Source of the DNA: Gammaproteobacteria bacterium
GTDB taxonomy: Bacteria > Pseudomonadota > Gammaproteobacteria > Pseudomonadales > UBA7434
Assembly: GCA_024280785.1 (NCBI GenBank)
Contig: JAJRPK010000052.1
Coordinates: forward strand, 1-6,745
Length of the DNA: 6,745 bases
Reading direction: 5' to 3'
Notes under the pieces: generated by a model
What the model was told of the DNA's origin: nothing
Databases searched by the model: none
What the model saw: only the letters and a program-made list of their open reading frames with translations
Shown here: positions 1-5,698 of the stretch, piece by piece
Layout: each line of letters begins with the position of its first letter
How positions within the stretch are numbered: position 1 is the first letter of the stretch
Made by a program: the position numbers and the translations under genes

Positions 1-24
1 ATCTATAAGACCATTCGTTATGAA

Positions 25-813
25 CTAGTGCTTCTCGGGAATACCAGAAAACACCGTTACAATTCCACCCTGGCCAATGGGTATCTCAGTATATTCCCAT
101 CGGTATTGATCAAATTTCACGACCATTTCCATATACTCTTCCTGACTATACATTCTAAATCCACTAACAAGTGTATCCCACCAACCTAGTAAAGGAACTA
201 TTGGGATAATATTTGTGAACAGCAGCTTTAATAATTTATCTTTCCTTGTACGTATTGGATTAAGCATTCCGGGAATAAAACTTTTTATAAAAAAAGGCAA
301 CGTCGTTTTTAATTGACGGGTAAAAGGTTCAATTATAAAAATAGCTTTACCCGACTTTACAGAATCAGCCAATATGGCTTTTGCCTGCTGCGGGCGAAAA
401 TGATGAAAACCAGCAATAATTGTTCTTGCCTGATGAGCAGCACAATTTGAAACATCCAAGGCGTTTATAGGGGTTTCAGAAAACCGAATGTTATTCGGGA
501 ATTCTTGAGCGACTGCACTTAAACTATAGTCGGGTGGCGATATATCGGAAAGATAGAAGGTAATATCACACGGACCGTTTTTATTGAGCGAGTCAAGCAG
601 CACAGAAACCGGGGCACCGCTGCCACTACACAGATCAAGTATTTCTGTACAGCGTGCATCTTTACAAAATTTACTGAAGACTGGAACGACATCCTGATAA
701 AAACCGGATTTTCTTATAGTGCTTCCAAGAATTTCAATAATTGAATCTCTTAAAAACCCTGGGCAAAAAGAGCTATCATTAAATTCAAATAAATGTAGCC
801 TTTTTGACCTCAT
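25..813 (-). CDS. Class I SAM-dependent methyltransferase of unknown substrate
   Basis: A 262-residue protein with a Rossmann-type SAM-binding core. Motif I is EILDLCSGSGAP (residues 57-68). An acidic motif II candidate is LSDISP (about 88-93). A NALD stretch (117-120) could contact the adenine, and GFHHFRP (135-141) follows at the usual motif IV position. The C-terminal part has WWDTLVSGFRMYS (211-223) and then TVFSGIP, an ending I associate with uncharacterised methyltransferases. Basic and hydrophobic residues at 165-210 could favour a lipid-like substrate, but this is inference. The ATG start is supported by GAGGG seven bases upstream. It is the last gene of a probable minus-strand unit, 140 bases after the FAD oxidoreductase. 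Parts are markedly AT-rich compared with the ubiE-like gene, which may indicate separate acquisition. The methyltransferase class is secure; substrate and pathway are unknown. Confidence 0.85.
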   Translation of the reverse strand: MRSKRLHLFEFNDSSFCPGFLRDSIIEILGSTIRKSGFYQDVVPVFSKFCKDARCTEILDLCSGSGAPVSVLLDSLNKNGPCDITFYLSDISPPDYSLSAVAQEFPNNIRFSETPINALDVSNCAAHQARTIIAGFHHFRPQQAKAILADSVKSGKAIFIIEPFTRQLKTTLPFFIKSFIPGMLNPIRTRKDKLLKLLFTNIIPIVPLLGWWDTLVSGFRMYSQEEYMEMVVKFDQYRWEYTEIPIGQGGIVTVFSGIPEKH

Positions 814-953
814 TTTCCTGCCCTCAATAATTCCATGTAAACAGCCTGCTTAAGCCTAAGACCGGTCCGTGGGACGTTGCGTATCGCAGTTAGTCAATAA
901 ACAGATTGTAGGGTATAGACGTATTAATTTTGTGTATCTAGCTTGTTAATTGC

Positions 954-2552
954 CTAGCAAGCTTTTCTTGGGACTACCTTTAAAGTTTGACCTGTATTTT
1001 GTAATAGTTCACTTGGCCGACAAGATAGTAGCATAGAGGCAACCCCCATGCCTGATGAGGTGGCGCCAGAAAGGCCATGAGCGGCTGTGCTGGCTCCGCA
1101 TAGATAAAGATTATGAATTTCAGAACGGTTTTTAAAACTGAAGGGGCCAATTTGGTTCATGGTTTTTTCAGTACCATAACAGGCGCCATTAGTCGATCTA
1201 ACATAATGATCGTTGGTTAAAGGCGTGCTGAGTTCACAGTAAATCAGATGATCAGATATACCCGGGATAATACGCTCAATGGTCTTGAGTAGAGAGGCGG
1301 TAAGTTTGCGTTTTAAGGCCTGGTATTCTTCCGGCCGGTCATCAAACCGGGTATGCTGCCATTGTTTAAATACATCATAGGAAATAAAGTTAACCGCTTC
1401 GATTGTATGATGACCATTCCTGTAGCTGTCCGGGTCTTTCATACTGGTAATACCAAGAAAAACGCCAGGGGCTTCATCCATTTCGGCAATATTTATATTT
1501 TGACTATTACTATAATAAGCTTCGAGGTCGGACGAATTTGTATACCAATAGTTGCCTGAATCCAGATTCATGGATGCCAGATCAAGATCTGTTGCTATAT
1601 ATAAAACAATAGCGGCCGTTGTAAAAGTTGCATTATCCAGCTTCTTTTTCAATTTATTACTAAGGTGTTCTCTGCCTACGAGATTTTCATAGGTCATATG
1701 AGGAGATGCGTTAGATATTATCTTATTGGCTCTTATTTCCCTGCCATCATTTAATTTGACAGCTACGGCTGATCGGCCTTTGTTGCCAGCTTCAGTAATA
1801 ATTTTATCTACCGTTGTGGATAGTAGCAGTTCGGTTTTATGCTTTTTTAGCGCTCTAATAAATGCCCTGGGTATAGCACGCCCACCTCCTTTAGGATAAT
1901 AACCACCATAGAGATAATGACCTGTAACTGCGGCATGTAAGGCAAAAGGAGTTTTCGAAGGCGGTAGGCCATGATCGCCACATTGAACCGAGAGAAAAGC
2001 TTTTAACAAAGGATCGGACATTCTGTCATCCATGGTTCGTTTTAAGGAAAACAAACCATAACGACCCATGTGTTTGGTACGAAATGGAACGGTTAAAAAT
2101 TCAAGAAAGCTTCTTGTTTCCGGGACAATAGGTAGCTGCGAACATATTTTGTCGATAAGAAAAAAATAATCTTCTATCCCTTTAGCGTCAGCAGGAAAAC
2201 GTTGTTTGAATCTTTCAATGGTTTCTTCTTTGCCGCTGGGTATATCAAACGTTTCATCACCGATGCGTATATGTTCATAACCATCAGGATTCATTTCAAA
2301 AAATGTAAGGTCATCAGCTACACCAAGGCCTTCGTAAATCCCACGCAAGAAGCCCCCTTCGCCGATTTGGCCTACGTAGTGTATGCCTGGACTAAAGCGA
2401 TAACCGCTTTCTCTAAAACTGTGGCAAAGGCCGCCGGGAACATTATGTTGTTCAATCATAATGACGCTTTGACCTGCTTGAGCTAGAGGTAAAGCCGCAG
2501 CCATGCCCCCTGCGCCTGAACCAATAACAATAACATCTGCGTCGGTGGTCAT
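954..2552 (-). CDS. FAD-dependent oxidoreductase, retinol saturase / CrtI-CrtH-like
   Basis: A 532-residue flavoprotein, normal length for the phytoene desaturase / carotenoid isomerase / retinol saturase superfamily. The N-terminal dinucleotide fold is VIVIGSGAGG (about 7-16), followed by the acidic strand end IMIEQ and PGGLCHSF (39-46). FSPGIHYVGQIGEGG (53-67) resembles the animal retinol saturase stretch with GIHYIG more than bacterial phytoene desaturases. YYPKGGGRAIPRAF (218-231) is the second family hallmark. The C-terminal FAD-contact segment is LYLCGASTAAHGLSGATSSG (from about residue 482). Family members saturate, desaturate or isomerise conjugated polyenes; the substrate here cannot be told. 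No carotenoid gene such as crtB or crtE is in the window. The start has AGGA four bases upstream and overlaps the stop of a small ORF as ATGA, suggesting coupled translation. Family is secure, exact reaction unknown. Confidence 0.9.
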   Translation of the reverse strand: MTTDADVIVIGSGAGGMAAALPLAQAGQSVIMIEQHNVPGGLCHSFRESGYRFSPGIHYVGQIGEGGFLRGIYEGLGVADDLTFFEMNPDGYEHIRIGDETFDIPSGKEETIERFKQRFPADAKGIEDYFFLIDKICSQLPIVPETRSFLEFLTVPFRTKHMGRYGLFSLKRTMDDRMSDPLLKAFLSVQCGDHGLPPSKTPFALHAAVTGHYLYGGYYPKGGGRAIPRAFIRALKKHKTELLLSTTVDKIITEAGNKGRSAVAVKLNDGREIRANKIISNASPHMTYENLVGREHLSNKLKKKLDNATFTTAAIVLYIATDLDLASMNLDSGNYWYTNSSDLEAYYSNSQNINIAEMDEAPGVFLGITSMKDPDSYRNGHHTIEAVNFISYDVFKQWQHTRFDDRPEEYQALKRKLTASLLKTIERIIPGISDHLIYCELSTPLTNDHYVRSTNGACYGTEKTMNQIGPFSFKNRSEIHNLYLCGASTAAHGLSGATSSGMGVASMLLSCRPSELLQNTGQTLKVVPRKAC

Positions 2553-2668
2553 CTAATCCTTTGGTCTTGATAGTTCCCCTGCTCCCAGCAGGAGAAGGAA
2601 TAACATGTTTTAGGCTTCTCTCTCTTTCTTTTTTCTGCGTCGGCCTCGGCAATTTTTTGTTCTTCCAT
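2549..2668 (-). CDS. Possible 39-residue small protein upstream of the FAD oxidoreductase
   Basis: An ATG preceded by GGGGG with a six-base spacer opens a 39-codon frame whose TGA overlaps the oxidoreductase ATG as ATGA, a typical arrangement for translational coupling. The predicted peptide has a charged Glu/Lys/Arg-rich first half (MEEQKIAEADAEKRKREK), likely helical, and a second half with two cysteines and a tryptophan (TCYSFSCW) ending in QDQRIR. No signal peptide or membrane segment is visible, and I recognise no family. It could be a leader ORF that couples translation, a small partner protein of the flavoenzyme, a remnant, or chance. A longer overlapping frame from a GTG at 2673 reads into the flavoenzyme gene out of frame and looks like a shadow. 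The evidence is the ribosome site and overlap only. Confidence 0.4.
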   Translation of the reverse strand: MEEQKIAEADAEKRKREKPKTCYSFSCWEQGNYQDQRIR

Positions 2669-2717
2669 AACACACCCCCAGACCTTACAATCTACCCTAA
2701 TCCCCAGTCCGTGAAAG

Positions 2718-2731
2718 ACCTCGTACGAGGT
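2718..2731. repeat. Perfect 14-base palindrome
   Basis: ACCTCGTACGAGGT reads identically on both strands. It lies between the start of the minus-strand unit and the plus-strand histidine kinase-like remnant, whose readable frame begins at about 2735. A further GAGGTC at 2733-2738 can pair alternatively with GACCTC at 2717-2722. It could be a regulator binding site for the divergent genes or a scar at a rearrangement junction. The palindrome is read directly; function is unknown. Confidence 0.5.
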
Positions 2732-2734
2732 TGA

Positions 2735-2920
2735 GGTCGGCCGCCGCTCGAGGAACTGCCTGTAAAAGGTGTCAGGCTGGACTTGACCAAGGCAGTATAT
2801 GGCAATGGTTTTGGGATGTCACTGGCGCACAAAATTGTGAAAGTTTTTCATCGCCGAATTGATCTAAGCGAGTATACGCCTTAAAGCCAACCCGTTTTCA
2901 CATTGATGGACATCGCCTAA
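2735..2920 (+). pseudogene. Remnant of the C-terminal end of a sensor histidine kinase
   Basis: Read in one frame, this stretch gives EELPVKGVRLD, then YGNGFGMSLAHKIVKVFH, then RRIDLSEYTP, a TAA stop (2882-2884), and SQPVFTLMDIA before a second TAA (2918-2920). This order matches the end of a histidine kinase ATPase domain: the RGVRLD-type lid region, the G2 box of the GxGxGLS-x-KIV type, the strand with LS, a glycine/proline turn, and a closing beta strand. There is no start codon with a ribosome site, a TGA lies just upstream (2732-2734), and the phosphoacceptor histidine, N box and G1 box are absent. It is therefore a 5'-deleted relic with a nonsense change. It ends 21 bases before the ubiE-like start and shares its frame, so an ancestral kinase gene probably preceded that gene on the same strand. 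The resemblance is by eye. Confidence 0.6.
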
Positions 2921-2941
2921 TCACCAGGAGAAACCTAAAAC

Positions 2942-3715
2942 ATGGTTAATAGCACGCCCAGCAATAATAAAGTTGCCCCGCATCCAGTACTCACCGAATA
3001 TTACAGCAGCGAGAGTGTTCGCCGCGAGCGGGTGGATGACCTGTTTGATGCCGCTGCAGAGCACTACGACTGGATTAATAATGTGATGAGCTTTGGTTCT
3101 GGCGAAAGATATCGGCAGCAAGTTCTGTCCAAACTGGGTTTTGAGCCGGGCATGACCGTGCTCGATGCGGGTGCCGGTACCGGGGTGGTTTCCTGGCTAG
3201 AACAACAGATGGTGGGGGATGAGGGCATGGTAGTGGCACTGGACCCCAGCAGCGGAATGTTAGCCAAAGCACAGAGCCGGGGCGTTAAATATATCACCCA
3301 GGGACTGGGGGAGAAACTACCCTTTGTCGATAACGTCTTTGATCGTGTCACGATGAGTTACGCCCTGCGGCACGTAGCGGATTTGCAGGCCCTGTTTGAA
3401 GAGTATTTACGGGTGCTGAAGCCCGGCGGAAAATTGCTGATCCTGGAGATCACCAAGCCACAAAGCCGGCTGGCAACGCTGTTGTTGAACGGCTATATGA
3501 AGGGCATAGTGCCGACAATTACTCGCTTGTTTCGTCGCAGTCTCGAGGCGCAAACCTTGATGCGTTACTACTGGGATACGATTGAACAATGCGTAGCGCC
3601 GGCGACCATTTTGAACACCATTGAGGGCGCCGGTTTTGAAACGCCCCATCGAGATGTGACCTTTGGTACCTTTAGTGAATACATTGCCCGTAAAAAACCA
3701 CTCTACCCACGTTAA
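2942..3715 (+). CDS. UbiE/COQ5-like class I SAM-dependent C-methyltransferase
   Basis: A 257-residue protein of normal length for the UbiE/COQ5 family, which methylates quinone precursors and related substrates. FDAAAEHYDWINNVMSFG (35-52) matches family signature 1. Motif I is TVLDAGAGTGVVS (72-84), the acidic residue of motif II is in VVALDPSSGML (97-107), LPFVDNVFDRV (126-136) follows, and RVLKPGGKLLILEI (157-170) is signature 2. It departs from housekeeping UbiE: motif I has DAGAGTGV instead of DLAGGTGD, and the C-terminal YRYL-ESI element is replaced by MRYYWDTIEQC (207-217). It is thus more likely a paralog with its own substrate than the respiratory enzyme; no ubiJ or ubiB follows. The ATG has AGGAG eleven bases upstream, a rather long spacer. 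It lies directly behind the kinase relic. Family assignment is firm, substrate open. Confidence 0.88.
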   Translation: MVNSTPSNNKVAPHPVLTEYYSSESVRRERVDDLFDAAAEHYDWINNVMSFGSGERYRQQVLSKLGFEPGMTVLDAGAGTGVVSWLEQQMVGDEGMVVALDPSSGMLAKAQSRGVKYITQGLGEKLPFVDNVFDRVTMSYALRHVADLQALFEEYLRVLKPGGKLLILEITKPQSRLATLLLNGYMKGIVPTITRLFRRSLEAQTLMRYYWDTIEQCVAPATILNTIEGAGFETPHRDVTFGTFSEYIARKKPLYPR

Positions 3716-3750
3716 TGCCGCCCATCTACGCCATCTAGACAAAAAAAATC

Positions 3751-3785
3751 GGGACATATGCGAACGCTCCATTAATGAATGTCCC
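3751..3785. terminator. Possible bidirectional terminator hairpin after the ubiE-like gene
   Basis: GGGACAT (3751-3757) and ATGTCCC (3779-3785) form a seven-base stem around a 21-base loop that itself contains the palindrome CATTAATG. An A8 run precedes the stem (3741-3748) and TTTCGTTTTT follows it, so either strand would place a U-rich tract after the hairpin. It starts 35 bases beyond the methyltransferase stop. The loop is long for an intrinsic terminator, so this is tentative. Confidence 0.4.
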
Positions 3786-3818
3786 TTTCGTTTTTCCTTT
3801 CGTTTTCCTCTTTCGCTC
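3784..3818 (+). repeat. Pyrimidine-rich tract with short tandem units
   Basis: CCTTTCGTTTTT (3784-3795) is followed directly by CCTTTCGTTTT (3796-3806) and a degenerate third unit CCTCTTTCGCTC (3807-3818). The tract is nearly pure C/T on the plus strand apart from single G bases. It overlaps the last stem bases of the hairpin before it. The rest of the stretch up to about 3910 holds no gene or motif I can support. Confidence 0.5.
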
Positions 3819-3947
3819 TTAAACGTGCATAGTCTTGCAGATCATTATTACTTCTTATAAAGCTCTAAATTACGGACACACTCTGCTTCATTGCCATTAA
3901 TATTCCAAAATTGATACATAACAGCACTTCAATATTTTTCTTTTTAT

Positions 3948-3986
3948 CCATAATGTGCCATAATAAGGACACTAATCGAGTTAGTG
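3948..3986. promoter_or_regulatory. Probable hipBA operator/promoter region
   Basis: Two copies of CCATAAT (3948-3954 and 3958-3964) lie exactly ten bases apart, about one helical turn, so a regulator could bind both on one face. Six bases further, CACTAA (3970-3975) and TTAGTG (3981-3986) form an inverted repeat with a five-base centre. HipB-type antitoxins repress their own operon by binding inverted repeats upstream, so this is a sensible autoregulatory site. The E. coli TATCC-N8-GGATA operator is not present. Either CATAAT could serve as a -10 element, but matching -35 elements are weak. Confidence 0.45.
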
Positions 3987-4015
3987 GATTTAAAGTACAG
4001 TTAGAGGTACTTATA

Positions 4016-4345
4016 ATGGCTATAGATGACAAATCTCCTGCAGCAATTGCCGAAGAGCTTGGAGCGCGCTTAAAACAGGCTCGACTCAATGCCGATATGA
4101 CACAAGTTGACGTTGCCGAACAAGCTGGAGTCACAAGAAAAGCCGTGCTCAATGCCGAAAAAGGCAAAGCCCAGCTAGAGGTGTTGATTGCCATCATGGC
4201 GGCTCTAAAGCTAAGCCGTCAATTAGATAACTTTCTGCCCGCTCAAGAAATTTCCCCCATTCAATTGGCGAAACTCCAAGGCCGCAAAAGACAACGCGCC
4301 TCTGGACAAAGGGCATCGGCTAAACGGGAGCCATCGGCATGGTGA
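4016..4345 (+). CDS. hipB: HipB-like antitoxin, XRE-family DNA-binding protein
   Basis: A 109-residue protein with a Cro/C1-type helix-turn-helix at about residues 15-70: LGARLKQARLNADMTQVDVA, then EQAGVTRKAVLNAEKGKA with the recognition helix, then a closing helix LEVLIAIMAALKLS. The tail (about 88-109) is rich in Arg, Lys, Ser and Gln and ends in Trp. In E. coli HipB the C-terminal residue is also a Trp and docks in a pocket of HipA, so the ending may be functional. The frame is open further upstream, but the ATG used here has GAGGT seven bases before it and gives the expected N-terminus; an upstream extension would run across the probable operator. It is expected to neutralise HipA and repress the operon. 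The gene overlaps hipA by seven bases. Confidence 0.85.
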   Translation: MAIDDKSPAAIAEELGARLKQARLNADMTQVDVAEQAGVTRKAVLNAEKGKAQLEVLIAIMAALKLSRQLDNFLPAQEISPIQLAKLQGRKRQRASGQRASAKREPSAW

Positions 4346-5655
4346 ACGAAGTCATTAATGTCAATTATGAGGGCGGCGTTGTCGGTGCAGTAAGTTTCGA
4401 TACAGACACAGGCATCGGAGCTTTCGAATACGACTCTACGTTTATTAAAAAAGGCGTAGAACTTTCCCCGATCAAGATGCCACTGGCAAAGCAGATTTAC
4501 TCGTTCCCCGAGCTTGGATACGAGACCTTTAAGGGCTTGCCAGGATTGGTAGCAGATTCCTTACCCGATGATTTTGGTAACGCCGTGTTGAACGCCTGGG
4601 TAGCTACTCAGGGAAAATCATCCAAAGAAATCACTCCGCTTCAGCGACTGCAATATACCGGCAAGCGTGGCATGGGTGCTTTAGAGTATTCACCAGCAAC
4701 CAAGTTAAAATACTTAAATGCTTCTACCGTGATCGAGATTGAGGCATTAGTGTCAATTGCACAGGAGATTTTGGATAGTCGAGAAGAGTTTTCGACGACA
4801 CTGCACAGCCAAGGCGAGGAAGATCGAGAAGCCATGCTATCCCTCCTATCGGTTGGGATGAGTGCAGGTGGCGCACGACCCAAAGCAGTTTTGGCCTTTA
4901 ACAGTGACTTTACTCAAGTTCGTAGCGGTCAGGTACATGCCCCTGATGGATTTACCCATTACCTGATGAAGTTTGATGGGGTAAGCGAGCACAATAAGAA
5001 CAAAGAAAACTTTGCTGACCCACAAGGTTACGGTGCAATGGAGTTTGTCTATTACCTAATGGCCAAGTCATGCGGAATCGATATGATGCCCAGTCGATTA
5101 TTAAACGAAGGCAATCGTCGACACTTTGTTACCCAGCGCTTTGACCGCAAAGGAAATCAGAAAATTCATGTTCAAACATTAAACGGTCTGGCGCATGTTG
5201 ATTATAAAAAGCCGGGGGAGTTTTCCTATGCAGAATTATTTAGTGTTGCACGAAAACTTCGCGTGCCGGCAAAAGACGCTGATGAATTATTAAAACGATT
5301 AGTGTTTAATATCGTCGCCAGAAATCACGACGACCACTCCAAAAACTTTGCATTTATGCTTATCGATAAGCAATGGAAGCTGTCCCCTGCTTATGATCTT
5401 GCATACAGCTATAAGCCGGGAAGCAAATGGGTAAACAGTCACTGGATGAGTTTAAATGGCGTGCGAGACAACTTTACACGAGAGGATATTTATTCACTGG
5501 AAAAATTAGTTCCCCGATTTTCCAGGAAGAAAATCGATCTGCTTATAGACGAGACCGTCGAGCACGTTTCGCAATGGGCTGCATTAGCCAAAGAAAACCA
5601 TGTGCCCAAATTTCTGATAGAGGAAATTAACGCGCATCTTCGACTAACGCTTTAG
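4339..5655 (+). CDS. hipA: HipA-family Ser/Thr kinase toxin
   Basis: A 438-residue HipA-type kinase of full family length. The N-terminal subdomain (about 1-120) ends in the family's GKRGMGALEY element. The glycine-rich ATP loop is SVGMSAGGARPKAV (171-184), with K182 a candidate nucleotide-binding lysine. FVTQRFDR (263-270) is the conserved core strand. The catalytic loop is VARNHDDHSKNFAF (326-339), with a catalytic Asp at 331/332 and metal-binding Asn336. The metal-binding DFG-equivalent is SPAYDL (349-354, Asp353). HipA of E. coli phosphorylates glutamyl-tRNA synthetase and causes growth arrest; other HipA types hit other targets, so the target here is not known. GGAG lies eight bases before the ATG, inside hipB. 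No motif is missing, so an active kinase is likely. This is the single-chain HipA form, not the split HipST type. Confidence 0.92.
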   Translation: MVNEVINVNYEGGVVGAVSFDTDTGIGAFEYDSTFIKKGVELSPIKMPLAKQIYSFPELGYETFKGLPGLVADSLPDDFGNAVLNAWVATQGKSSKEITPLQRLQYTGKRGMGALEYSPATKLKYLNASTVIEIEALVSIAQEILDSREEFSTTLHSQGEEDREAMLSLLSVGMSAGGARPKAVLAFNSDFTQVRSGQVHAPDGFTHYLMKFDGVSEHNKNKENFADPQGYGAMEFVYYLMAKSCGIDMMPSRLLNEGNRRHFVTQRFDRKGNQKIHVQTLNGLAHVDYKKPGEFSYAELFSVARKLRVPAKDADELLKRLVFNIVARNHDDHSKNFAFMLIDKQWKLSPAYDLAYSYKPGSKWVNSHWMSLNGVRDNFTREDIYSLEKLVPRFSRKKIDLLIDETVEHVSQWAALAKENHVPKFLIEEINAHLRLTL

Positions 5656-5690
5656 CTTGAATAAACATAATAACTACTTCCAAGCGTTAG
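5644..5690. repeat. Nine-base inverted repeat at the hipA 3' end
   Basis: CTAACGCTT (5644-5652, in the last hipA codons) and AAGCGTTAG (5682-5690) are perfect inverse complements separated by 29 bases. They fill the 43-base gap between the convergent hipA and phosphotransferase genes. The position suits a shared terminator, but no U-rich tract follows on either strand, so termination is uncertain. It could also be a boundary mark of the hipBA module. Confidence 0.45.
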
Positions 5691-5698
5691 CAACTTCT

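Noticed and set aside
848..867. Short palindromes GCTTAAGC and GACCGGTC in the gap between flavoenzyme and methyltransferase
   Set aside because: Eight-base palindromes are expected by chance at this frequency, and there is no companion promoter that I can support.
938..963. AGCTTG/CAAGCT hairpin at the end of the flavoenzyme gene as terminator
   Set aside because: The six-base stem is AT-rich and no U tract follows it on the minus strand, so it does not argue against read-through into the methyltransferase gene.
2452..2673. 73-codon minus-strand frame from a GTG
   Set aside because: It runs across the flavoenzyme start in another frame and reads as a low-complexity Arg/Ser-rich peptide. 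The 39-codon ATG frame inside this region has the better ribosome spacing and an overlapping stop.
3407..3772. 121-codon minus-strand frame opposite the ubiE-like gene
   Set aside because: The opposite strand encodes a clear methyltransferase with conserved motifs; this frame shows no family features.
3911..4015. N-terminal extension of hipB by 35 codons
   Set aside because: The extension would cross the probable operator, has no ribosome site that I can see, and is not needed for the HTH domain; the ATG at 4016 has GAGGT at good spacing.
3865..4197. 110-codon minus-strand frame across the hipB promoter and HTH region
   Set aside because: It is Ser/Ala/Thr-rich without motifs and lies opposite the hipB HTH coding sequence.
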